A stretch of 64,000 bases of DNA from DATFNI01 sp963787205 (GTDB taxonomy: Bacteria > Bacteroidota > Rhodothermia > Balneolales > DATFMH01), in assembly GCA_963787205.1 (NCBI GenBank), contig CAWBCD010000017.1, positions 1 to 64,000 on the forward strand, read 5' to 3'. Both the position numbers and the translations under genes were made by a program. Below the pieces are notes generated by a model. It saw only the letters and a program-made list of their open reading frames with translations, was not told where the DNA came from and did not search any database. Shown here piece by piece: positions 8,331-14,901 of this stretch; position 1 is the first letter of the stretch; every line of letters starts with the position of its first letter.

Positions 8331-8551
8331 TCCTCTGGTTCTACATCTGGGACCTCAGACATAATATCCTCAAAGGCTTTACGGTTTCCTCTCTTGGCAC
8401 GCTCTTTCAAATAGTCAACCGTTAATAAGGCCGACATCTTTTCCGAAACTGCCAGGGTGATAAACTGGTTCAGGGAAACCGATTCCTTTTCCGCAAGTTC
8501 TTTCAATTTCTTATGTAGAGAATCTGGTAATCGAACACTTAAGGTACTCAT
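8315..8551 (-). CDS. Ribbon-helix-helix antitoxin (CopG/HicB-like)
   Basis: A 78-aa protein. Its N-terminal RHH fold, TLSVRLPDSLHKKLKELAEK followed by ESVSLNQFITLAVSEKM, is the DNA-binding dimerisation unit of CopG/Arc-type antitoxins. The C-terminal tail (about residues 45-78) is acidic and likely binds the toxin. The start overlaps the upstream PIN gene by four bases (ATGA), so translation is coupled and the toxin gene comes first, the reverse of the common order. It should repress its own operon and neutralise the PIN RNase. Confidence 0.85.
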   Translation of the reverse strand: MSTLSVRLPDSLHKKLKELAEKESVSLNQFITLAVSEKMSALLTVDYLKERAKRGNRKAFEDIMSEVPDVEPEDYDKL

Positions 8552-8976
8552 GGGATCTCCTTTATAATTTGAAGAAATTCTTTAGCCGTAACCAGTTGTA
8601 TCCCGAACTTTTCAACGCCTATAAAATCTTGTTTGTTATATGTGACAATGTATTGGCAATGAGCTCGCACAGCCAATTCAAGGATCATATCATCCTCTGG
8701 ATCTCTGAGTATTGGACGCCATAGAAAGAACACTTCGTGTAGATTGCCCACCTTACATAAATAATCGAGGAATTGCTCAATTCGGTTCTCTGAAAATGTT
8801 AGAGTATCCTGTTTCCGCTTCAAAACATCTTCATATTCAATAACAAGTGGAACTGAAAGATTGATTTCGAAGGCCTCAGAATCCAACAAAGAGAGTAACC
8901 GATAAGAAGCTCCACGTTTAGAACGAAGAGCCGAATAAACGATATTGGTATCCAAAACGATCTGCAAAGAATTCAT
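8548..8976 (-). CDS. PIN-domain toxin (COG1569-type ribonuclease)
   Basis: A 142-aa PIN-domain protein. Acidic residues expected for Mg-dependent RNase activity are visible: LDTNIVYSAL (first Asp), VIEYEDVL (Glu), LRDPEDDMILELA (central Asp pair) and IVTYNKQDF (last Asp). This arrangement matches the PIN family called putative toxin component of a toxin-antitoxin system. It is first gene of a two-gene operon with the RHH antitoxin, in a segment closed on the right by the attC-like element at 9032-9161. Target RNA unknown. Confidence 0.87.
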   Translation of the reverse strand: MNSLQIVLDTNIVYSALRSKRGASYRLLSLLDSEAFEINLSVPLVIEYEDVLKRKQDTLTFSENRIEQFLDYLCKVGNLHEVFFLWRPILRDPEDDMILELAVRAHCQYIVTYNKQDFIGVEKFGIQLVTAKEFLQIIKEIP

Positions 8977-9031
8977 AGTGGTATTATATACAATACCACT
9001 GAAATGTGCAATAGGTCTGAGGATTGAGGCG

Positions 9032-9161
9032 GGCTAACGACTCTGCGCATAAGGGGCTAAGATATGAGCACTGATTGTTAATGTAGCTAAAACCTTGAGC
9101 ACGAGCCATCCGCCGCGGCGGAATGCCCGACCGGCTTAGTCCCCTTGAACGCTTGTTAGGT
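9032..9161. repeat. attC-like palindrome, complete copy B
   Basis: A 130-bp element from R''-like GGCTAAC (9032-9038) to R'-like GTTAGGT (9155-9161). The outer arms pair extensively: GCGCATAAGGGGCTAAG on the left with CTTAGTCCCCTTGAACGC on the right. A GC-rich inner hairpin (GCCGCGGCGG) follows. Compared with copy C the right arm changes from TTAATGAGC to TTGAACGC while the left changes from GTGC to GCGC, partly keeping the pairing. Size and layout match large VCR-type attC sites. Confidence 0.65.
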
Positions 9162-9436
9162 GGCGAACCTTCCTAACAACGTTACAAAGATAATAAGCGA
9201 AATACCTCCCTGTCACAACTTGCCAGCGAGTAAATCTGAACAAAGTTGCTTCTGAAAATCTGCCTAGAAAAAGGAGCTATTCTGGTGGACAAAAAGAGAG
9301 AGCGATTGGGATGCTTATGAAACAAGTCTTCAAGGTACAACGGATATCGGAGTTAATTCATTAACAGATAAACTAGAGTCCCGACTTGTGTGAAAAACTG
9401 GAGAATCAGTACCTTCTGTAGATTATCGGAGGAGCT
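9162..9436. other. Gap after attC-like copy B
   Basis: About 270 bp with no convincing gene. It may hold the promoter of the following small ORF or a decayed frame, since short coding-like stretches occur near 9280-9430 but stops break them. Confidence 0.35.
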
Positions 9437-9667
9437 TTGCCGGCAGATTTGCAACTAAATTATTATGGATACTCCGTTGCTGGGGTTGGAACTGGTTTTG
9501 GTTTTACAATTCTTATTACTCCTGCTGTGATTATGAGGTTGGTCAGGAAAGAAGGAAAAAAAGAAAAAATGTTATGGGAAACAATGTATGATATAAGTTT
9601 TGCCATAGGATCAGTTGTAATTTATGTGCTTTTTTTTCTTCATATATTTGGTATTAATTTGGTGTGA
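9437..9667 (+). CDS. Small membrane protein, hypothetical, possibly truncated
   Basis: About 76 aa with two hydrophobic segments (GYSVAGVGTGFGFTILITPAV and ISFAIGSVVIYVLFFLHIFG) joined by a basic loop. No family recognised. The only start is TTG at 9437, three bases after GGAGG, with an in-frame stop at 9419-9421. The true start is uncertain and the 5' part may have been lost. It lies in the segment between attC-like copies B and C. Confidence 0.4.
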   Translation: MPADLQLNYYGYSVAGVGTGFGFTILITPAVIMRLVRKEGKKEKMLWETMYDISFAIGSVVIYVLFFLHIFGINLV

Positions 9668-9737
9668 TAAGCATGTTGTATATAACGTGTATTCTTATTG
9701 TGTAATAATATTTTATTTCAAAAATAGCATAATAAAT

Positions 9738-10163
9738 ATGGCAAAGATAAACCCCTACATTAACTTCAACGGAAATGCCGAAGAAGCGTTTACGTTTTAC
9801 AAATCCGTTTTCGGTGGGGAATTCGCTGGTATTACTCGTTTCAAAGACATAGCAAGCGCCGAGTTCCCAGTACCCGAAAATGAAGCAAATAAAATAATGC
9901 GCATTGCTTTGCCTATCGGCGACAATGTCTTGATCGCAAATGACGTTCCGGAAATCATGGGACGAGTAAACGAGAACGAAAATAGATCTAAGATCGCAAT
10001 TACTACAGAAAGCAAAGAAGAAGCAGACAGGATTTTCAACGGACTTTCAGCGGGCGGGACAGTTGAAATGCCAATGGCGGAAAGTCCCTGGGGTACCCAC
10101 TTTGCAATGTTTAGGGACAAGTACGGTATTGAGTGGACGGTGGAATTCACCCCCCAAAAATAA
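9738..10163 (+). CDS. VOC-superfamily protein, PhnB/YjdN-like
   Basis: A 141-aa protein of the glyoxalase/bleomycin-resistance (VOC) superfamily. It opens INPYINFNGNAEEAFTFYKSVFGGE and ends GTHFAMFRDKYGIEWTVEF, the typical pair of PhnB-like signatures. These proteins bind a metal or small molecule; the substrate is unknown. The ATG at 9738 follows an AT-rich promoter-like region. It is a typical integron-cassette cargo and lies 97 bases before attC-like copy C. Confidence 0.88.
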   Translation: MAKINPYINFNGNAEEAFTFYKSVFGGEFAGITRFKDIASAEFPVPENEANKIMRIALPIGDNVLIANDVPEIMGRVNENENRSKIAITTESKEEADRIFNGLSAGGTVEMPMAESPWGTHFAMFRDKYGIEWTVEFTPQK

Positions 10164-10259
10164 CCAGCACATTGCCTTAGCAGTTGGCTGCCCGCTGGTT
10201 GCCAAAATGGTTAACCTGGTCTTGGGTTTTCGCTGCCGATCGCTCAGCTGGCCGATGCC

Positions 10260-10390
10260 GTATAACGACCCTGTGCATAAGGGGCTAAGATACGAGCAAC
10301 ACTTGTTAATGCAGCTAAAAGCCTGAGCACAAGCCATCAGCCGCCGCGGAATGCCCAGCCGGCTTAGCTCCCTTAATGAGCTTGTTAGCG
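10260..10390. repeat. attC-like palindrome, complete copy C
   Basis: A 131-bp element from GTATAAC (10260-10266) to GTTAGCG (10384-10390). GCATAAGGGGCTAAG on the left pairs with CTTAGCTCCCTTAATG on the right, with small bulges, and TAAC/GTTA close the stem. The left 39 bases are nearly identical to copy A and similar to copy B. The R' core departs from strict GTTRRRY at its last bases. Confidence 0.65.
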
Positions 10391-10418
10391 GCTTGATTTA
10401 TTTGATTGTTCGCGTAAT

Positions 10419-10721
10419 TCACGCCGTTTCTCTTAGGGCAATATAGTGGATTGCAACTATAAGTCTCTGGCTGTCTCTTTTCAGGTTTAGTCGATTAGGA
10501 AACAGGATTATACCAGAAATCATTGAAGGACTCATTCCGGCTGCATTCTTTAAAGCATCATAATACTCATGAAGGATCTGATTTTCGTTGGAAGATGATT
10601 TTGGGAATGCTTCATATTTTCCACCAGTTCGAATATCATAATCAGGTCCACTTTTGCCCGTCTGGATATAAATGTATCTCGGATCATTTTTTTTGTCCAA
10701 GTAACTCTGATTATTGGACAC
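10419..10721 (-). CDS. Hypothetical protein, 100 aa
   Basis: Family not recognised. The reading (NNQSYLDKKNDPRYIYIQTG, then a polar linker and MISGIILFPNRLNLKRDSQR) is coding-like, with no signal peptide or membrane helix. It starts close to the hipBST operators but runs the other way, so the operator region may drive both. It lies directly after attC-like copy C, as a cassette gene would. Confidence 0.45.
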   Translation of the reverse strand: MSNNQSYLDKKNDPRYIYIQTGKSGPDYDIRTGGKYEAFPKSSSNENQILHEYYDALKNAAGMSPSMISGIILFPNRLNLKRDSQRLIVAIHYIALRETA

Positions 10722-10737
10722 AGAAAGTACTAGATGG

Positions 10738-10836
10738 TATACCCGAAGAGGTATATTTTATTGATTTATTGTTTTTTTATACCCGTTCAGGTATAATATA
10801 AATAAATTATGTACGTATTATACCCGATAAGGTATA
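10738..10836. promoter_or_regulatory. Three palindromic operators upstream of hipB
   Basis: Three 18-bp palindromes of pattern TATACCCGnnnAGGTATA-like sequence: TATACCCGAAGAGGTATA (10738-10755), TATACCCGTTCAGGTATA (10778-10795) and TATACCCGATAAGGTATA (10819-10836). Their start-to-start spacing is 40 and 41 bp, close to four helical turns. The third ends three bases before the hipB ATG. They have the form expected of HipB binding sites, so the operon is very likely autorepressed cooperatively. Confidence 0.9.
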
Positions 10837-10839
10837 TTT

Positions 10840-11064
10840 ATGAAACCAACAACTCACGAACTCATTACCTTTGTCAAACAGCGCAGAGAGCAGCTTGGGC
10901 TTACTCAAAAGCAATTGTCCGAGCGCTCAGGTCTGGGACTGCGCTTCATCCGGGAGTTGGAGCAGGGAAAAGAAAGCCTGCGTCTGGATAAAGTAAACCA
11001 GGTGTTGGCGCTCTTTGGCTACAAAATGGGTCCCATCCCGGTAGAGGATCGTGATGAGTTATAG
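10840..11064 (+). CDS. hipB: HipB-like XRE-family antitoxin/repressor
   Basis: A 74-aa single-domain Cro/C1-type HTH: FVKQRREQLGLTQKQLSERS, LGLRFIRELEQGKESLRLDK and VNQVLALFGYKMG. It matches the short HipB/Y4mF group. It should bind the three upstream palindromes and, with HipS/HipT, repress the operon. The start ATG at 10840 sits just after operator 3. Its 3' end overlaps hipS by 11 bases. Confidence 0.9.
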   Translation: MKPTTHELITFVKQRREQLGLTQKQLSERSGLGLRFIRELEQGKESLRLDKVNQVLALFGYKMGPIPVEDRDEL

Positions 11065-11419
11065 AGTAGCACATATCTATGTGGCGGATGACTGGGCAGG
11101 TACACTGGAGGAGACCGATGAAGGATACCGTTTTGCATACAGGGAGGAGTATCTGGAACAACCGGAAGCAAGACCGGTCAGTCTGACACTGCCTCTTCAG
11201 GAAGAACCGTTTGAAGCCACTGTCCTATTTCCCTTCTTTGACGGGCTTATCCCGGAAGGATGGCTCCTGGACGTGGTGGGGCAGACATGGAAGATGAATC
11301 CCCGCGACCGTATGGGATTGCTCCTGGTAAGCTGCCGGGATACCATTGGTAATGTAAGTGTCAGAGAGCCAGGTGCAGATGGGGAGGACGCGCAGGCAGA
11401 AGGAGGGACCGGTGAGTAA
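11054..11419 (+). CDS. hipS: HipS-like protein (HipA N-terminal subdomain)
   Basis: About 121 aa corresponding to the HipA N-subdomain: VAHIYVADDWAGTLEETDEG, TLPLQEEPFEATVLFPFFDG, LIPEGWLLD. It is encoded separately from the kinase as in HipBST systems, where this subunit acts as the antitoxin. I chose ATG 11054, seven bases after an AGAGG, over GTG 11051. It overlaps both hipB and hipT, so the three genes form one translationally coupled operon. Confidence 0.85.
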   Translation: MSYRVAHIYVADDWAGTLEETDEGYRFAYREEYLEQPEARPVSLTLPLQEEPFEATVLFPFFDGLIPEGWLLDVVGQTWKMNPRDRMGLLLVSCRDTIGNVSVREPGADGEDAQAEGGTGE

Positions 11420-12359
11420 CAGATGTCTGATTTGTATGCAGGAGACCAGCCGTGGTCAGGATTATCACACAGGCTGTCTGCGGGTGCTGTTTGGATCTGA
11501 TGAGGTTCCGGAAATGGACTATCGCGCAGAAGATCTGTATACGCTGGCAGAGAAGGTGGTGAGTCGCCGTGTAACGGTACCGGGAGTACAGGCAAAGCTA
11601 TCCATGGAGATCCAGCATCAGGCCCGGGAAGCCCGGAAATTAACGATTGTCGGGCTGTGGGGAAGATTCATTCTGAAGCCGCCTTCCAACCGCTGGCCAG
11701 AGCTCCCGGAGAATGAACACTGCACCATGCGCATGGCAGAGGTGGTAGGTATTGAGACGGTGCCCAGCGGACTTATTCATCTTAAGTCCGGAGAACCCGC
11801 TTTCATCACGCGCCGTATCGACCGCACAGATGAAGGGGAGAAGCTGGCCATGGAAGACCTGTGCCAGCTCTCGGGCAGGCTCACGGAGGATAAATACAAA
11901 GGCTCTCATGAACAGATTGCTAAGATCATCAAGCGGTATGTCGCCAATCCAATTTTTGACATCGTACGCTTCTTTGAGGTCGTGCTCTTTAGCTACCTGA
12001 CAGGCAACGGGGACATGCATCTGAAAAACTTTTCTCTATTCCAGGATCCTCAGATCGGATGGAAGTTTTCTGCTTCCTATGACTTGCTGTCGACCCGCCT
12101 GATCATTCCGGAACAAGTAGATTCAGAGGAGTTGGCACTGACACTGAATGGAAAGAAGAGCCGGTTCAGAAGGGGCGATTTTGAACAGTTTGGTCGGAGC
12201 ATCGGACTGACGTCCAAACAGATAGCCAATGAGTTCTCAAAAATGGAAGACCGGCAGCCGCTGCTTCGGAAGCTTATCGAAGAATCCTTTCTCTCAGAGC
12301 AAATGAAGGAGAAGTACCGGGAGTTGCTGGAGAGGAATTACGCTAAGCTCTTAAAATGA
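11412..12359 (+). CDS. hipT: HipT-like serine/threonine kinase toxin
   Basis: A 315-aa HipA-family kinase core lacking the N-subdomain. The start is GTG 11412, five bases after AGGAGG and inside the hipS stop overlap (GTGAGTAA). It begins with a small Cys/His motif (CLICM...YHTGC), then the phosphate-loop-like VPGVQAKLSM, the catalytic GNGDMHLKNFS and the metal-binding YDLLST. HipA/HipT kinases phosphorylate aminoacyl-tRNA synthetases (GltX or TrpS in studied cases). The target here is unknown. Confidence 0.88.
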   Translation: MSNRCLICMQETSRGQDYHTGCLRVLFGSDEVPEMDYRAEDLYTLAEKVVSRRVTVPGVQAKLSMEIQHQAREARKLTIVGLWGRFILKPPSNRWPELPENEHCTMRMAEVVGIETVPSGLIHLKSGEPAFITRRIDRTDEGEKLAMEDLCQLSGRLTEDKYKGSHEQIAKIIKRYVANPIFDIVRFFEVVLFSYLTGNGDMHLKNFSLFQDPQIGWKFSASYDLLSTRLIIPEQVDSEELALTLNGKKSRFRRGDFEQFGRSIGLTSKQIANEFSKMEDRQPLLRKLIEESFLSEQMKEKYRELLERNYAKLLK

Positions 12360-12398
12360 GGAGATTAGGATCGTAGCTAAATTGTGGTAAACTATACT

Positions 12399-12487
12399 CG
12401 TAACTTAGCCAGGCATTCTCTGGTTTTCATTCGGATTTTACGTTTTGTTTGCTAAATTATGCTCTTTATTCGCTGGGTCGTTAGCCG
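12399..12487. repeat. Possible shorter attC-like site after hipT
   Basis: TAACTTAGCCAGGC (about 12401-12414) is partly complementary to GCTGGGTCGTTA (about 12473-12484), giving TAAC/GTTA ends about 85 bp apart. The pairing is imperfect, and this is the weakest of the proposed sites. It lies just where a cassette end would be expected, between hipT and the next gene. Confidence 0.35.
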
Positions 12488-12501
12488 GCCAGGAAAGAAA
12501 G

Positions 12502-12789
12502 ATGTTATTACCAGACTTCAAATATCATCCGAATTCATTAGAAACTGGATCTATAGAGAAATCAGATTCAAGATGTAATTGTTGTGGAACAGTTACAGGA
12601 TATATTTACACAAGCCTTGTGTTCGCTGAACAAGAATTGGATGATTGTATCTGTCTCCGGTGTATTGCTAATGGGGAGGCTCATAATAAATTAGACGTCG
12701 AGTTCTCCTGTTTGAGAAACCGGGGCCTGTCTGGTGGTATTACTACACTTCTTCCGGGAACAAGCAGACACCAGGGGGACCTTGTATGA
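12502..12789 (+). pseudogene. cbrC: CbrC-family (UPF0167) gene, 3'-truncated
   Basis: The ATG at 12502 behind AGGAAAG starts LLPDFKYHPNSLETGSIEKS, followed by CNCCGTVTGYIYTSLVF and CICLRCIANG. These are the CbrC signatures, including two CxxC pairs. Similarity ends near KLDVEF (about 12705), and the remaining ~27 residues to the stop at 12789 are unrelated. Full-length relatives are roughly twice as long, so the gene was cut by a rearrangement that joined it to the GC-rich MFS segment. CbrC proteins are linked to colicin tolerance in E. coli; no function is expected here. Confidence 0.75.
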
Positions 12790-14033
12790 GCACCACCCGG
12801 CGTGTCCCTCCGGCGTGGGTACTCAGCATCCCCGTTGCCACATTTGGCCTGGTGTTCGGTTTTATCATTGTCACCATGCCGCAGATTCTTGCAGCCCAGA
12901 ATGTTCCCGGCGGCGACATTGCCGTGGCGGTTGCTATCGTCTCGGTTCCGAATTTCATGGTTTTCCTGATCGCGCCGATTCTTGATGTCCGCTTCAGACG
13001 GCGCACCTACGCGATCGTGTTCGGCTTGCTCGGGGTATTTGGTACGGCGTTCACGGTGTTCTACCACCCGTCGAAAGTGGAAATCGAAGCCGTCATGGTG
13101 GTCGCAAGCCTGTCTATTGCCCTGTATGGTGCGGCGGTCGGTGGCTGGACCGGGGCCCTGGTCGACAAGGACAACCACAGCAAGCTCGGTTCCTGGAATA
13201 CGATCTTCAATATCTGCAGCGGAGGCCTTGGCGTACTCATATCCGGCTACCTGACACAGCATCTGTCCCCGGGCGATGCCGCACCTCTTGTGCTGGTCGT
13301 CTTCCTGGCACCGATGCTTTCGTTCTTTTTCATTCCGGCGCCGGCGGCCAACGGTACCCTGGCCAGCGAGAGCTTCAGCCGCTTCGGCCGAAACGTCATC
13401 TCACTGTTCGAACGCCGCGAGGTGCTGGTGGCCCTGGCCATGTTCATCCTGCCTTCCGCCTCGTTTGCGCTGACCAATACCCTTGGTGGCTGGGGCAAGT
13501 ACTTCCACGCCAGCCCGGGCCTGGTCAGTTTCTACGGCGGCATGGGCAGCATCGTGGCCGGCGTGATTGGCAGCTTCTTGATCCCGCCCATCGCCAGGAA
13601 GTTCGCGTTGCGGCGCATGTACCTCGCCATCGGCATCATCGGGGCCTGCTTCACGCTCAGCTTGTTATTGCTGCCGCGTACATCGGGCACCTTCGGCATT
13701 GCCTTTGTAGGCGAAAATCTCTTCCAGGCCGCAGCGTTTGCTACCGCATTCGCCATCATTTTCGATGTCATTGGCAAGGGCAATCCACTCGCCGCCACCA
13801 TCTTTGCCGTACTCACCAATGCCATGAATTTACCCATTATTTACATGGAAGTCATCGATGGTCACGGTTTCGACTGGAACGGCGTCACGGGAGCTTTCCT
13901 CGTCGACGCTATGGTTAGCGGTGGTGTCTGCATCCTGCTCTGGATCGTGCTTTTTAAAGTGCTGCGCGTGCAGAACATGCATTCCTCCGCCAAACTCCAC
14001 CACTCCATTGCAGACACCGAACAGCAGGGTTGA
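12786..14033 (+). CDS. MFS transporter, AmpG/PAT-like, GC-rich acquired gene
   Basis: A 415-aa polytopic membrane protein with about 12 hydrophobic helices. The pattern (PQILAAQNVPGGDIAVAVAI, then DNHSKLGSWNTIFNICSGG) recalls the PAT/AmpG branch of the MFS, which moves acetyl-CoA, muropeptides or siderophore-like substrates; the substrate here is unknown. The start ATG lies behind AGGGGGA and overlaps the stop of the truncated cbrC frame. Base composition is visibly much richer in GC than all neighbours, with G/C third positions. This points to recent transfer from a high-GC donor, perhaps a proteobacterium. Confidence 0.85.
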   Translation: MSTTRRVPPAWVLSIPVATFGLVFGFIIVTMPQILAAQNVPGGDIAVAVAIVSVPNFMVFLIAPILDVRFRRRTYAIVFGLLGVFGTAFTVFYHPSKVEIEAVMVVASLSIALYGAAVGGWTGALVDKDNHSKLGSWNTIFNICSGGLGVLISGYLTQHLSPGDAAPLVLVVFLAPMLSFFFIPAPAANGTLASESFSRFGRNVISLFERREVLVALAMFILPSASFALTNTLGGWGKYFHASPGLVSFYGGMGSIVAGVIGSFLIPPIARKFALRRMYLAIGIIGACFTLSLLLLPRTSGTFGIAFVGENLFQAAAFATAFAIIFDVIGKGNPLAATIFAVLTNAMNLPIIYMEVIDGHGFDWNGVTGAFLVDAMVSGGVCILLWIVLFKVLRVQNMHSSAKLHHSIADTEQQG

Positions 14034-14260
14034 TCAACCTCGGTCAGGCACCTTGAATATCTACAGAAAGGAATATGTCAAGAGAGCAATTGATCGTAAT
14101 CTTTATGTCCGGAAACCGGATCTTTGAGTCTGCAGGTCCGTTGGTCATCCGCTCCTGACTCGTTGTCAGTGGGCAGAAAATAGCCCGCAATTCGTACCCT
14201 ATATTACGAAGCCACTAATAAATGACTTCCCATCACCTGTATATTCCGATCATTCCATAA
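14034..14260. other. Gap between the MFS gene and the att-like repeat
   Basis: Roughly 230 bp without a gene. GC content falls back to the local level within the first 100 bases, placing the right end of the foreign segment near 14040-14160. Confidence 0.4.
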
Positions 14261-14283
14261 GATTCGACTCCCTTCAAATCCAC
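14261..14283 (+). repeat. Degenerate tRNA 3' end, candidate right attachment site
   Basis: GATTCGACTCCCTTCAAATC continues CAC (then CA). It matches bases 3063-3085 of tRNA-Ala (T arm through acceptor end plus C) at 19 of 23 positions, in the same orientation. No 5' half of a tRNA precedes it. It may be the far attachment repeat of the tRNA-Ala island or a leftover tRNA end. Confidence 0.5.
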
Positions 14284-14326
14284 CAAACATCTTCGAAATC
14301 GGTCATTACGACTCGGAATAGCCGCT

Positions 14327-14467
14327 TTAACGTAATGGTAGTTTAAATTCCAACGCCTTTTCCATTCCATTAATAAAATCCTGTAGTTCGCAGGATATGT
14401 TCTTACCGATATCCCGGAGAGTTGAGACGTACTCCTGGAGCATTTTGATTATGACTCGCTTATCCAT
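14327..14467 (-). CDS. Possible small protein, 46 aa
   Basis: The ATG at 14465-14467 opens a coherent helical, charged reading: DKRVIIKMLQEYVSTLRDIG, then KNISCELQDFINGMEKALEF. No Shine-Dalgarno sequence is evident and no family is recognised. It is included because amino-acid composition looks coding and the surrounding 870 bp is otherwise empty. Confidence 0.3.
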   Translation of the reverse strand: MDKRVIIKMLQEYVSTLRDIGKNISCELQDFINGMEKALEFKLPLR

Positions 14468-14643
14468 TAGCGTAACTCAAATATGTTGGGTCGTTTTATA
14501 ACGATTGATTGCTGTTTACAAGTGCTCTTGGTGAAAACCATCCCCATAGATATAAACACTTTATCCTGATCTTTTACAGGATCCTCCTTCTGTTGAACTC
14601 GTTTGAAATAAAAATGATGCTAATCAAGTAAATCCGGAATTCA

Positions 14644-14805
14644 ATGGATCGCTACAAGACGCAGAAGAAGCCGGATAAGAAGTCCGGCTTTTTCCTTATT
14701 AAGACCACTTTTGAACTAATGGAAGACCACGTAAAGACATCTGGTGGCTTTGGGCTGTCAGATAACGTGCAACCTCGCGTTGATTATTTCTTACTGGATG
14801 AATAA
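14644..14805 (+). CDS. Possible small protein, 53 aa
   Basis: ATG 14644 to TAA 14805 reads DRYKTQKKPDKKSGFFLIKT, then TFELMEDHVKTSGGFGLSDN. The composition is coding-like, but codons 9-16 coincide with a terminator-type hairpin (14669-14694). Either the ORF or the terminator is likely accidental. No family recognised. Confidence 0.3.
   Translation: MDRYKTQKKPDKKSGFFLIKTTFELMEDHVKTSGGFGLSDNVQPRVDYFLLDE
14669..14694 (+). terminator. Terminator-like hairpin
   Basis: AGCCGGA (14669-14675) pairs with TCCGGCT (14683-14689) across a 7-nt loop, followed by TTTTCCTT. It has a good rho-independent shape but no clear gene upstream within 200 bp, unless the small ORF here is ignored. Confidence 0.45.
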
Positions 14806-14901
14806 CATCTCAATAATTTAAAATGCATTTTAAATGCTAAATTAGTCGGTCGCAATAAGAACGGCGGCTCGTCATCCTCATCCATCCAATCATCCGGTTT
14901 T

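Noticed and set aside
12681..13837. Long minus-strand and alternate-frame ORFs over the MFS gene
   Set aside because: High GC suppresses stop codons in all frames. The plus-strand frame has membrane-helix pattern and SD, and the others do not.
14200..14284. A complete second tRNA gene ending at 14284
   Set aside because: Only the T-arm and acceptor 3' strand are present. No matching D arm, anticodon arm or 5' acceptor strand was found upstream.
14500..14520. TCGTTTTATAACGA palindrome as another attC end
   Set aside because: It is a short isolated inverted repeat without the conserved left sequence or a long stem.
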